Positions 7,964-16,416 of a stretch of DNA of 36,851 nt are shown piece after piece. Position 1 is the stretch's first letter. The number at the start of each line of letters is the position of its first letter. Source of the DNA: Flavobacteriales bacterium UBA1959. GTDB lineage: Bacteria; Bacteroidota; Bacteroidia; Flavobacteriales_D; Sanyastnellaceae. Position numbers and translations under genes: made by a program. The notes beneath the pieces are model-generated. The model was not told where the DNA came from, ran no database searches, and saw only the letters and a list, made by a program, of their open reading frames with translations. The stretch lies in contig DDEH01000086.1 of NCBI GenBank assembly GCA_002336085.1, forward strand, positions 1 through 36,851, written 5' to 3'.

Positions 7964-9481
7964 TCAGCCTAATTTCGCCACGGCAGCCGCGAGACGTGCC
8001 AAGGTGACTTCTTTGCCGAGAAATTGAGCGAAATCAAACATAGAGGGACCCCCTCCGGTTCCGGTGAGCGCGATGCGAAATGGCAACAGCACAGCACCAA
8101 ATCCGAGCTCTCGAGACTCCAAGAACTGTTTGAATTCCGATTCGATATTCGTCGAATCAAAGGGTTCCGTTCCGGCAAGAACACGGCTCAAATCATTCAG
8201 GTATCCGGCTGTTTCTGGCTTCCACTTCTTGCGAATTAAGTTTTCGTCAAAGGCATCTGGCGCGGCGAATAGGTAGGTGTGCCCTCCAATTTCATGAAGG
8301 AATTGAACGCGCTCCAGCATCATGTCCAAAATCTGCTCACATTTGGCATGCGACCAGTCGTCCATGGTTTGAGGATTTAATTGTTTCAATGGTTCAATCC
8401 ATCGCTTTGAATCGCCTGAACGGAGGTACTGTTCATTGAACCATACTGCTTTATCCGGATTGAACCGCGCCCCTGACTTGGTGACGTTTTGCAAGGAGAA
8501 CGCCGCAATAGCTTCCTCCAAACTGTACAATTCACGTTCGTCACCACTGCTCCAACCGAGGAGTAGGAGCATGTTGAGGAATGCTTCTGGGAGGTATCCG
8601 TTTTCTTTATAACCGACAGCGATTTGATCCGTTTTCGGATCGGTCCACGCAAGCGGAAAAATGGGAAAACCACCTTTGTCTCCATCTCGTTTGCTCAATT
8701 TTCCGTTGCCTGTGGGCTTCAAAATCAAAGGCAGGTGAGCGAATGCGGGAGAATCCCATCCGAATGCTTCGTACAAAAGAACGTGAAGCGGCGCACTTGG
8801 TAGCCACTCTTCACCGCGGATTACATGACTTATTTCCATGTGGTGGTCATCAACGACGTTGGCCAGGTGATAGGTGGGAAGCCCGTCAGCCTTCATCAGA
8901 ACCTTGTCATCCAAAACGCCAGATGAAACAAGGATTTCGCCGCGGATTTCGTCTGTGACGCACACGTCTCGGGATTCCTCAGGCATCTTAAACCGCACCG
9001 TATACGGATGTCCATCCGCCTCGAGTTGAGCAATTTCATCCGCACCCAATGAGAGGGAGTTGCGCATATTCATGCGTGTATTCACATCATATTGCCACAC
9101 CTTGCCTTCAGCCTCAGCCTGGCCCCTCATTGACGAAATTTCTTCGGACGAATCAAAAGCTTTGTACGCGTTTCCTTTGCTCAATAAGTGATTCAACTCA
9201 TTCATGTACAGCTCACTACGTTCAGACTGTCGGTAAGGTCCATGCGCCCCACCTGCTTCGGTGCCTTCATCGGGCTGAATGCCGCACCAAGCGAGAGATT
9301 CACCGATGTAAGCTTCTGCGCCTTTTACAAAACGCGTTTGGTCCGTGTCTTCAACGCGCAGAATAAATGTGCCGTTGTGCTTTTTTGCAAAAAGGTAATT
9401 GAAGAGGGCAGTTCGCACACCGCCCATGTGCAATGGACCTGTGGGACTTGGGGCGAAACGAACGCGAACGGATGCTGACAT
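7964..9481 (-). CDS. gltX: Glutamyl-tRNA synthetase
   Basis: A class I aminoacyl-tRNA synthetase that charges tRNA-Glu in the cytoplasm. The 505-residue protein carries the HIGH-type signature PSPTGPLHMGGVRTALFNYLF (starting at residue 11; H18-M-G-G) and the KMSKS-type motif KLSKRDG near residue 260. The C-terminal half is the helical anticodon-binding domain of bacterial GluRS. The ATG at 9481 is followed directly by the first strand of the Rossmann fold. A TAnnTTTG box lies 19 bases upstream of the start. It is divergent from ssb across about 155 bases. Whether it is discriminating (Glu only) or also charges tRNA-Gln cannot be decided from what I can see. Confidence 0.97.
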   Translation of the reverse strand: MSASVRVRFAPSPTGPLHMGGVRTALFNYLFAKKHNGTFILRVEDTDQTRFVKGAEAYIGESLAWCGIQPDEGTEAGGAHGPYRQSERSELYMNELNHLLSKGNAYKAFDSSEEISSMRGQAEAEGKVWQYDVNTRMNMRNSLSLGADEIAQLEADGHPYTVRFKMPEESRDVCVTDEIRGEILVSSGVLDDKVLMKADGLPTYHLANVVDDHHMEISHVIRGEEWLPSAPLHVLLYEAFGWDSPAFAHLPLILKPTGNGKLSKRDGDKGGFPIFPLAWTDPKTDQIAVGYKENGYLPEAFLNMLLLLGWSSGDERELYSLEEAIAAFSLQNVTKSGARFNPDKAVWFNEQYLRSGDSKRWIEPLKQLNPQTMDDWSHAKCEQILDMMLERVQFLHEIGGHTYLFAAPDAFDENLIRKKWKPETAGYLNDLSRVLAGTEPFDSTNIESEFKQFLESRELGFGAVLLPFRIALTGTGGGPSMFDFAQFLGKEVTLARLAAAVAKLG

Positions 9482-9500
9482 GATGGGACAATTTCAGCGT

Positions 9501-9508
9501 CAAAGATA
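9501..9508 (-). promoter_or_regulatory. -7 box of gltX promoter
   Basis: On the minus strand this reads TATCTTTG, a full match to TAnnTTTG. It predicts a start near 9497 and a leader of about 15 bases before the gltX ATG. No convincing -33 TTG. The rest of the 9482-9637 gap, upstream of ssb, holds nothing else that I can assign. Confidence 0.55.
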
Positions 9509-9637
9509 GGCTGTCGAGCGATGGAGAAGAAAATTCGACACACACACGAATTCTAACAGCTCATCCTTGAATGGAGCCGTTTCAGATACGACTAATGCTT
9601 TGCCTTGAACGCAAGTTTGTTCCAGAAAGAAAAACAA

Positions 9638-9988
9638 ATGAATGCATTACGAAACAAGGTCCAGTTGATTGGACGACTCGGGAAAGATCCCGATTTGATG
9701 AGCTTTGATGAAGGCAAAGTAAAGTGCACTTTCCCAGTGGCGACCAACGAGGTCTTCCGAAATGGTGATGGTGAACGTGTGGAACGCACCCAGTGGCATG
9801 ACGTTGTCACGTGGGGTGCACTCGCGGAGATTGCGGGTCAATACTTGCAGAAGGGCGCTGAGATTGCCATTGAAGGCCGGTTGGCTTACCGGACTTATGA
9901 AGATGCTGAAGGGCATACGCGTTACGTGACTGAGGTTGTAGCGGGTGAAATGCTGATGCTCGATCGGCGCACTGAACAGGAAGGGTAG
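9638..9988 (+). CDS. ssb: Single-stranded DNA-binding protein, short form lacking the acidic tail
   Basis: SSB coats single-stranded DNA during replication, repair or recombination. The 116-residue protein is essentially a bare OB-fold: NKVQLIGRLGKDPD (6-19) begins strand 1, ERTQWHDVVTWGALAE (49-64) contains the conserved WH motif, and GAEIAIEGRLAYRTYED (73-89) and TRYVTEVVAGEMLMLD (94-109) follow. It ends RRTEQEG and has no disordered linker or acidic DD-x-PF tip, which in the housekeeping SSB recruits partner proteins. I chose the ATG at 9638; an in-frame TTG at 9605 would add 11 residues before the OB-fold. A strong terminator follows. It is therefore likely to be a second, specialised SSB, but the main SSB gene is not in this window to compare. 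Confidence 0.92.
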   Translation: MNALRNKVQLIGRLGKDPDLMSFDEGKVKCTFPVATNEVFRNGDGERVERTQWHDVVTWGALAEIAGQYLQKGAEIAIEGRLAYRTYEDAEGHTRYVTEVVAGEMLMLDRRTEQEG

Positions 9989-10000
9989 GCGGCAGGTGGT

Positions 10001-10035
10001 GGGGGCGAGAGTGCAAAACCTCGCCCCCTTATTTT
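10001..10035 (+). terminator. Rho-independent terminator after ssb
   Basis: A 9-base-pair perfect stem (GGGGGCGAG at 10001-10009 with CTCGCCCCC at 10020-10028), a 10-base loop and a TTATTTT run. It lies 12 bases after the ssb stop and separates ssb from the sdh promoter. Confidence 0.9.
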
Positions 10036-10075
10036 GGGGTTGATTCCCATGAATTGGTTCTTCCGGCACCTTCCG

Positions 10076-10106
10076 TTGGTGCGTCGGCAAACAAGCATTA
10101 ACTTTG
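10076..10106 (+). promoter_or_regulatory. Promoter of sdhCAB (-33 TTG and -7 TAnnTTTG)
   Basis: TTG at 10076-10078 and TAACTTTG at 10099-10106 are separated by 20 bases, matching the Bacteroidota primary-sigma consensus in both boxes and spacing. The predicted start near 10110 excludes the in-frame GTG at 10108 and supports ATG 10126 as the sdhC start, with a leader of about 15 bases. Confidence 0.8.
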
Positions 10107-10125
10107 TGTGACGAAGCGAAATGCA

Positions 10126-10815
10126 ATGAGTAACAACGGACTTTTGAAATCGTCGCTGGCCAAGAAGTACATGATGGCTCTGACCGGTCTGTTTTTGTGC
10201 ACCTTCCTTATCGGGCATCTTGCGGGTAACCTTCAGCTCTTCATTACTGGAACGGAAGGCCAAGAGGCATTCAACAAGTATGCAGAGTTTATGACGACTT
10301 TCCCCCTGGTAAAGTTGTTGAGTTACCTAACATACGCTTGCGTCTTGTTTCACATTGTGGATGGGATATTACTGACTGTGCGCAATCGGAAGTCACGTCC
10401 GGTTGGCTATGTCAAGGAAAAAGGGTCTGCGAACTCGAGTTGGGCAAGTCGAAATATGGGCGTTTTGGGGACAATAATTGCCGTTTTCCTAGTGAGTCAC
10501 ATGCAAACCTTTTGGTATAAAATGCATTTTGGGGACATGCCAATGCATGATGGCTTGAAAGACTTGCACACCGTAGTTCTGGCCTTTTTCTCCCCTGAAA
10601 ATCCTCTTGCTCTGATTGCAGTTGCTGGATATGTTTTGGCGCAAATGGCATTGTCCTTTCATTTGGTTCATGGCTTTCAAAGTGGTTTTCAATCACTCGG
10701 CGTTCGCCATCCAAAATATACGCCTGCTATCGAAAAAACAGGCTACTTATTTGGCGTCGGTGTGCCTTTGCTATTTGCGATAATTCCTGTGTTCTTATAC
10801 GTTACTCAGCTGTGA
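10126..10815 (+). CDS. sdhC: Succinate dehydrogenase cytochrome b558 subunit
   Basis: The membrane anchor of respiratory complex II, carrying haem and the quinone site. The 229-residue protein has five hydrophobic helices. Candidate haem-ligand histidines sit in GHLAGN (H31), LFHIVDG (H76), VSHMQTFWYK (H125) and FHLVHGF (H179, H182), the pattern of the single-subunit diheme anchor of the Bacillus/Wolinella/Bacteroidota type, so no sdhD is expected. The ATG at 10126 fits the promoter; an in-frame GTG at 10108 lies before the predicted transcript start. The stop is directly followed by the sdhA ATG, so the three genes form one operon in the order C, A, B. Confidence 0.93.
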   Translation: MSNNGLLKSSLAKKYMMALTGLFLCTFLIGHLAGNLQLFITGTEGQEAFNKYAEFMTTFPLVKLLSYLTYACVLFHIVDGILLTVRNRKSRPVGYVKEKGSANSSWASRNMGVLGTIIAVFLVSHMQTFWYKMHFGDMPMHDGLKDLHTVVLAFFSPENPLALIAVAGYVLAQMALSFHLVHGFQSGFQSLGVRHPKYTPAIEKTGYLFGVGVPLLFAIIPVFLYVTQL

Positions 10816-12825
10816 ATGAACATCGAGATGATAGACTCTAAGATTCCCGAAGGACCATTAAAAGACAAGTGGACGTCACACAAGAGCAAGATTAATTTAG
10901 TCAATCCAGCGAATAAGAGGTTGATTGATGTCATTATGGTTGGAACCGGATTGGCGGGCAGTTCAGCTGCCGCATCATTGGCTGAAATGGGCTACAACGT
11001 CAAAGCATTTTGTTTCCAAGATTCTCCGCGAAGAGCGCACTCAATTGCTGCTCAAGGAGGCATCAATGCTGCGAAAAACTACCAGAACGACGGCGATTCA
11101 GTTTACCGTCTGTTTTATGATACCATCAAAGGAGGCGACTACCGAAGTCGGGAAGCAAACGTTCACCGACTAGCCGAAGTTTCTACGAGTATTATTGATC
11201 AATGTGTTGCACAAGGGGTTCCTTTTGCAAGGGAGTATGGGGGTTTATTGGACAATAGAAGCTTCGGAGGAGTTCAAGTATCCCGAACTTTTTACGCCAA
11301 AGGCCAGACAGGCCAGCAATTATTGTTGGGGGCATATTCCGCTCTTAGTAGACAAATTTCGAAAGGCAAAGTGGAGATGTGTACCCGTCATGAGATGATG
11401 GACGTGGTAATGGTGGACGGTAAATGCCGAGGAATTATCGCTCGAAACCTTGTTACGGGTGAATTAGAACGACATGCGGCGCACGCTGTGGTATTGGCCT
11501 CAGGCGGCTACGGAAACGTTTTCTTTTTGAGCACGAATGCAATGGGCTCGAACGTTTCTGCTTCTTGGAAGGCGCACAAGAAAGGGGCGTTTATGGCGAA
11601 CCCATCTTTTACTCAAATACATCCAACGTGCATTCCTGTCTCGGGAGAGCATCAGTCGAAATTGACATTGATGTCGGAATCGTTGCGAAACGATGGGCGC
11701 ATATGGGTGCCAGCCAAAAAGGACGATGCGGAAGGGATACGAAACGGATCGATAAAAGCTAGTGAGATTGCAGAGGACGACAGAGATTATTATCTCGAGC
11801 GACGTTATCCTGCATTTGGCAATCTGGTTCCTCGGGATGTTGCTTCGCGGGCTGCAAAGGAGCGATGTGATGCTGGCTTTGGAGTTAATGAAACGGGTGA
11901 AGCGGTTTTCTTGGACTATGCAAGTGCTTTCGAAAGATATGGCAAGACAGAGGCTAGTATCAGGGGTTTAAAGAGTCCTTCAGCGGCGGAGATTATAGTC
12001 TTGGGGAAACAAGTTGTGAAGGCGAAATATGGCAATCTGTTTGATATGTACAAGCAAATAGCTGCAGATGACCCGTATGAAACCCCGATGAAAATTTACC
12101 CGGCAGTGCATTACACCATGGGAGGTTTGTGGGTGGATTACAACCTAATGACTTCGGTGCCCGGGCTATATGCGACAGGCGAAGCTAATTTTTCTGATCA
12201 CGGGGCGAATCGCCTTGGCGCGTCAGCGTTAATGCAGGGGCTTGCCGATGGATACTTTGTGTTACCATATACCATAGGGGATTATCTCTCCAATGATATT
12301 CGGACTGGCGAGATTTCACCGGATTCACCCGAGTTTGAGTTAGCGGAGAAAGAAGTGAAGGAGCGCATCGATGCATTGATGAATAATAACGGCACACGAA
12401 CAGTGGATGACTTCCATCGTCGCTTGGGCCGAATAATGTGGAACAAATGTGGCATGTCGCGGAATGCCGAAGACCTAAAAAGTGCAATTGAGGAAATTCG
12501 GGTGCTGCGTCAAGAATTTTGGGCGGACGTGCGCGTTCCGGGGGCTATTGACGAATTCAATCCAGAGCTTGACAAAGCAATGCGTGTATCGGACTTCTTA
12601 GAGCTTGGAGAGCTTATGTGCATAGATGCCCTTGACCGCGAAGAATCGTGCGGTGGTCATTTTCGAGAAGAACATCAGACGCCAGAAGGTGAGGCATTGC
12701 GCCATGATGAAGAATTTGCTTTTGTCTCTGCTTGGGAGTTTACAGGAGACCCCAAAGAATCAAGGCTTCACAGGGAGGATTTGGCTTTTGAAAACATCGA
12801 AGTGAAGCAGCGAAGCTATAAATAA
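10816..12825 (+). CDS. sdhA: Succinate dehydrogenase/fumarate reductase flavoprotein subunit
   Basis: The catalytic subunit of complex II, oxidising succinate to fumarate with covalently bound FAD, on the cytoplasmic side. The 669 residues include a dinucleotide-binding loop VGTGLAGSSAA (about 42-52), the FAD-attachment region RAHSIAAQGGINAA with H75, and the late motif YTMGGLWVDYNLMTSVPGLYATGEANFSDHGANRLGAS, which includes active-site and FAD contacts. It begins at the base after the sdhC stop; sdhB follows 7 bases after its own stop. It belongs to the longer flavoprotein group found with b558-type anchors. Direction of turnover cannot be told from sequence alone; the SDH direction is assumed for an aerobic bacterium. 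Confidence 0.97.
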   Translation: MNIEMIDSKIPEGPLKDKWTSHKSKINLVNPANKRLIDVIMVGTGLAGSSAAASLAEMGYNVKAFCFQDSPRRAHSIAAQGGINAAKNYQNDGDSVYRLFYDTIKGGDYRSREANVHRLAEVSTSIIDQCVAQGVPFAREYGGLLDNRSFGGVQVSRTFYAKGQTGQQLLLGAYSALSRQISKGKVEMCTRHEMMDVVMVDGKCRGIIARNLVTGELERHAAHAVVLASGGYGNVFFLSTNAMGSNVSASWKAHKKGAFMANPSFTQIHPTCIPVSGEHQSKLTLMSESLRNDGRIWVPAKKDDAEGIRNGSIKASEIAEDDRDYYLERRYPAFGNLVPRDVASRAAKERCDAGFGVNETGEAVFLDYASAFERYGKTEASIRGLKSPSAAEIIVLGKQVVKAKYGNLFDMYKQIAADDPYETPMKIYPAVHYTMGGLWVDYNLMTSVPGLYATGEANFSDHGANRLGASALMQGLADGYFVLPYTIGDYLSNDIRTGEISPDSPEFELAEKEVKERIDALMNNNGTRTVDDFHRRLGRIMWNKCGMSRNAEDLKSAIEEIRVLRQEFWADVRVPGAIDEFNPELDKAMRVSDFLELGELMCIDALDREESCGGHFREEHQTPEGEALRHDEEFAFVSAWEFTGDPKESRLHREDLAFENIEVKQRSYK

Positions 12826-12832
12826 TGGAGAC

Positions 12833-13579
12833 ATGGATTTGACACTGAATATTTGGAGACAAAAGGGGCCTGATGATAAAGGTCACATAGAGAAGTATCC
12901 CGTTTCGGGAGTATCTCCAGATATGTCATTCCTGGAAATGATGGACATGCTGAATGACCGAATCATTCGCGAAGGTGGGGATCCAGTCGCGTTTGATCAT
13001 GATTGTCGTGAGGGGATTTGTGGAATGTGCTCTATGTTTATCAATGGCCAAGCACATGGTCCAAATCGAGGAGTTACAACATGCCAATTGCATATGCGCT
13101 CTTTCAAGGACGGCGATGATATTACCATTGAACCATGGCGTGCAGCTGCATTTCCTGTTGTGAAAGACTTGACAGTAAATCGAAGTGCTTTTGATCGGAT
13201 TATTCAATCGGGAGGATATGTTTCTGTGAATACATCTGGCGAGACATTGGATGCCAATGCGATTCCAGTTCCTAAGCCTCAAGCTGATGAAGCTTTTAGT
13301 GCTGCAACTTGCATCGGATGCGGGGCGTGTGTTGCTTCTTGCAAGAATGCTTCTGCGATGCTTTTCGTATCGGCAAAGGTTTCGCAATTCGCACTATTGC
13401 CTCAAGGCCAGCCGGAACGCGCTTTGCGCGTTAAACGTATGGTTGAGCAAATGGACGAGGAGGGGTTTGGCAACTGTACAAACACAGGAGCCTGTTCGGT
13501 AGAATGTCCAAAAGGAATCGATTTGACGAATATTGCACGGATGAATCGAGATTTTTTGAAGTCTTCTGTAGATAGCTAA
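12833..13579 (+). CDS. sdhB: Succinate dehydrogenase iron-sulfur subunit
   Basis: The electron-transfer subunit of complex II, linking FAD to the membrane quinone. The 248 residues have an N-terminal ferredoxin domain with [2Fe-2S] cysteines C58, C63, C66 and C84 (CREGICGMC), and a C-terminal ferredoxin domain with C160-I-G-C163-G-A-C166, C170, C215, C221 and C225, which supply the [4Fe-4S] and [3Fe-4S] clusters. It is the last gene of the sdhCAB operon. The 65 bases before the next gene are AT-rich and show no clear terminator or consensus promoter. Confidence 0.97.
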   Translation: MDLTLNIWRQKGPDDKGHIEKYPVSGVSPDMSFLEMMDMLNDRIIREGGDPVAFDHDCREGICGMCSMFINGQAHGPNRGVTTCQLHMRSFKDGDDITIEPWRAAAFPVVKDLTVNRSAFDRIIQSGGYVSVNTSGETLDANAIPVPKPQADEAFSAATCIGCGACVASCKNASAMLFVSAKVSQFALLPQGQPERALRVKRMVEQMDEEGFGNCTNTGACSVECPKGIDLTNIARMNRDFLKSSVDS

Positions 13580-13644
13580 TCTTAATTGGTTTCTTTTGGC
13601 TAAGGATGCATCTATGACTGAGAATTTATTAAGTATATTGAGTA

Positions 13645-14013
13645 ATGAAAAATCTTCTAACCATTTGTTTTCTACTGTCTGCAATTGCATCTTTTGCTCA
13701 GAAAAAAACTGAAATCACCTTCAAGGTAGATGGCGTTTGTGGGATGTGTGAAGACCGGATTGAGCAAGCATTGGATGTGCCTGGCGTCATCATTTCTGAT
13801 TGGGATGTTGAGTCAAAAATGCTGAAAGTCGCGTACAAAACGAAAAAGATTTCGGAACAACAAATTCATCAGCGAGTGGCTGATGCTGGTCATGATACGG
13901 ATCGAGTCAAAGCGACCGATGAGGTGTATGCAATGATTCATAGCTGCTGCAAATACAGGGATGGCGCGAGCTGTTCTGGAGAAGAAAAGCATAGTCATGA
14001 TGATCGCAAATAA
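13645..14013 (+). CDS. Secreted heavy-metal-associated (HMA) domain protein
   Basis: A 122-residue protein with a signal peptide (1-18, ending ASFAQ) and an HMA ferredoxin-like fold at about 22-90. The metal site is C32-G-M-C35, as in copper and mercury chaperones (GMxCxxC type, here VCGMC). The tail adds C101-C102, C110 and a histidine pair H116-S-H118, so it could offer more metal ligands. Its likely place is the periplasm or outer membrane. The TonB receptor gene starts 28 bases later, and the pair is probably one operon. A role in trafficking a soft metal such as copper is inferred from the domain and its neighbour; the actual metal is not visible in the sequence. Confidence 0.88.
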   Translation: MKNLLTICFLLSAIASFAQKKTEITFKVDGVCGMCEDRIEQALDVPGVIISDWDVESKMLKVAYKTKKISEQQIHQRVADAGHDTDRVKATDEVYAMIHSCCKYRDGASCSGEEKHSHDDRK

Positions 14014-14041
14014 ACGGTTGTCTTCCTCAATCAACTAAACC

Positions 14042-16402
14042 ATGCGATATACACTGTTGCTGTGTTTTGCGCTGATAGCAGCCTCAGTTTTTGCCCAAAA
14101 TGGAGGGATCTTGAGGGGGAAGGTGTTGATTGAGGATGGCGCTTACGACGTCAACGCAAGGCTTCATGAGGCTGATAAGCAGGAGTACGTTGGTCTGCCT
14201 GGGGCTTATGTCCGGTGGTCACACGATTCCTCGTCCATTACCGTCACCGATGGCTTTGGCTTTTTCAAATTAAAAAGCGGTAGCATTGGCGATACCTTGA
14301 TGGTGAGTATGTTGGGGTATAATTCTGTTGCTTGGGTTTACGATGGCTCTCTCTACGTAGATATTCCTCTGATGGCAGGCATTGATTTAGGAGCAGCTGA
14401 GGTTGTGGAGCGAAAAGCGGCGACGCAATTCACCCTGTTGTCCCCATTTGATGTGCAATCATTGAATCAAAAAGAGTTAGCAAAAGCGGCTTGCTGCAAT
14501 CTGTCTGCAGCCTTTGAAACGAATGCTTCTGTTGATGCCTCTTTCACAGATGCAGTAACCGGAACCCGTCAAATTCGAATGCTCGGATTGGATGGTAAAT
14601 ACAGTCAGCTTCAAGTGGACAATTTGCCCGGCCCCCGCGGATTGGGTGTGGTGCGAGGCTTACTCTTCATTCCGGGGGAGTGGATTCATGAAATTCACAT
14701 TAGCAAAGGGTCAGGTACAGTCACACAGGGATATGAAAGCATTACGGGCCAAATTAATGTGGCGCTAAAAAACTCAGAAACGGCTGAACCGTATCATGCA
14801 GCGTTGTATGCCAATGCGATGGGTCAAAAAGAATTCGACTACATCAGTAGGCATGACGTAAGCCGCCGCTGGAGCACCGCACTTCTTATTCATGGCGGGC
14901 ACAATCAACAAGTAAACGATCGAAATTCCGATGGCTTTTTAGACGCGCCGATGCAACGTCATTTTTTGGGGCGTAACGAATGGAAATTCAAGGGAGATCG
15001 CGGAATTCGCGGGGAATATGCATTGACATATGTGAACTCTGAAACGGTTGCAGGAATGAAGAGAGCATTTGAAAATTCACAAGATTGGAGCGAATGGATT
15101 GGTCAAATGGACAGCATAAATAGTCCTTGGGCGGCAATTACGGCCACTCAGAGGATCGAATTATCGGCGAAGACAGGATTTGTTTTTCCTGATGCAGAAT
15201 GGCGGACCATTGGCACGCAATGGAGTTATTACAACCATCAGCACGAACAGCGTTTCGGCAAGAATTATTATTTGGGAAAAGAACAGTTTTTCAGAGGCAA
15301 CGTGTTGTATTCGGATATTCTGGGAAATACGAATCGTAAGTTTACAATTGGAGCAACTTATGTCTACAATGCTTTTGACGAGTCGCTTTCAGTTAACGAT
15401 ACGTTGCGGATGACCCCAAGCCGCGAAGAGCACGTGCCGGGAGTGTTTTTGGAATATACTTGGAATCCAAACGAGCGCTGGAGTATTATTGGGGGAATCC
15501 GGTACGATCAGCACAATCTGTTTGATCGATTTGTAAGTCCGCGCCTTCATGCGCGCTGGAGTGCAACGGAAAACGTATCTGTAAAAGTTGCTGCGGGAAA
15601 GGGCTATCGAACCTCGAATCAATTCATGGAACAGCTGGGAGCTTGGGCGAGTCAGCGTCAATGGAACTTGAATTACTACGGGAAATCCGTTCCTGAAGAG
15701 GCGACGAATTTTGGGTTGAATGTCACCAGCAAGTTTCGTCTGAACTACAGAGAGGCAACTCTTACCTTGGATGGCTATAGCACACAATTTCAGAACAAAT
15801 TGGTTGTGGACTTTGATCGCTCGACAGGATCCATCGATTTGTCCGCACTAGACGGTCAGTCATTCGCCAATTCTGCCCAAGCCGAATTCAATTGGGATGT
15901 GCATCGTCGATGGGACATGCGGATGGCCTACCGCTGGGTCAATGCTCATACGGATCGTACGTCGGGCAATCCAACGTTGGATCCTTTCGTATCGCGTCAC
16001 AGAGCCTTTTGCCAATTGAGCTATGCTTCACAGCTCAATGATCGCGATGGCCAGTGGCGTGCAGATGTAACGGGTCAATGGATTGGTGCGCAGCGATTGC
16101 CAATCACTACTGAAAACCCAGCGGATTTTCAAAGGCCTGACATGGCTCCGAATTTTTTCCAGTTGAACGCTCAATTGACGCGACAGTTTACGCCCCAGTT
16201 ATCTATTTATGGCGGGGTAGAGAACGCGCTTAACTACAAACAAGACCGTCCCATTGTCGCAGCTGACTATGACTTGCAGCCGGTGTCCGAATCAGATTTC
16301 AATCAATATTTTGATGCGAGCTTGGTATACGGACCAATTTTTGGCCGGATGCTTTATGCCGGAATTAGGTGGGGCATATTGTCCCCGAAAGAGCACAGTT
16401 AG
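14042..16402 (+). CDS. TonB-dependent outer-membrane receptor (HMA-associated type)
   Basis: A 786-residue outer-membrane transporter. It has a signal peptide (1-19), a carboxypeptidase-regulatory-like beta-sandwich (about 20-110: GAYVRWSHDSSSITVTDGFGFFKL), a plug domain (about 125-245) and a beta-barrel to the C-terminus. The plug carries the odd stretch KAACCNLSAAFETNASVD with adjacent cysteines C151-C152, then RQIRMLGLDGKYSQLQVDNLPGPRGL. The CC-NLS-x-x-FETN pattern is, to my knowledge, shared by a subgroup of Bacteroidota receptors found next to HMA proteins. No TonB box or substrate-specific motif was recognised. The substrate is probably a metal or metal complex, inferred from the two cysteines and the neighbour. 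It converges on the dnaE2-like gene with 14 bases between them. Confidence 0.9.
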   Translation: MRYTLLLCFALIAASVFAQNGGILRGKVLIEDGAYDVNARLHEADKQEYVGLPGAYVRWSHDSSSITVTDGFGFFKLKSGSIGDTLMVSMLGYNSVAWVYDGSLYVDIPLMAGIDLGAAEVVERKAATQFTLLSPFDVQSLNQKELAKAACCNLSAAFETNASVDASFTDAVTGTRQIRMLGLDGKYSQLQVDNLPGPRGLGVVRGLLFIPGEWIHEIHISKGSGTVTQGYESITGQINVALKNSETAEPYHAALYANAMGQKEFDYISRHDVSRRWSTALLIHGGHNQQVNDRNSDGFLDAPMQRHFLGRNEWKFKGDRGIRGEYALTYVNSETVAGMKRAFENSQDWSEWIGQMDSINSPWAAITATQRIELSAKTGFVFPDAEWRTIGTQWSYYNHQHEQRFGKNYYLGKEQFFRGNVLYSDILGNTNRKFTIGATYVYNAFDESLSVNDTLRMTPSREEHVPGVFLEYTWNPNERWSIIGGIRYDQHNLFDRFVSPRLHARWSATENVSVKVAAGKGYRTSNQFMEQLGAWASQRQWNLNYYGKSVPEEATNFGLNVTSKFRLNYREATLTLDGYSTQFQNKLVVDFDRSTGSIDLSALDGQSFANSAQAEFNWDVHRRWDMRMAYRWVNAHTDRTSGNPTLDPFVSRHRAFCQLSYASQLNDRDGQWRADVTGQWIGAQRLPITTENPADFQRPDMAPNFFQLNAQLTRQFTPQLSIYGGVENALNYKQDRPIVAADYDLQPVSESDFNQYFDASLVYGPIFGRMLYAGIRWGILSPKEHS

Positions 16403-16416
16403 CGGATTGTTTTGGG

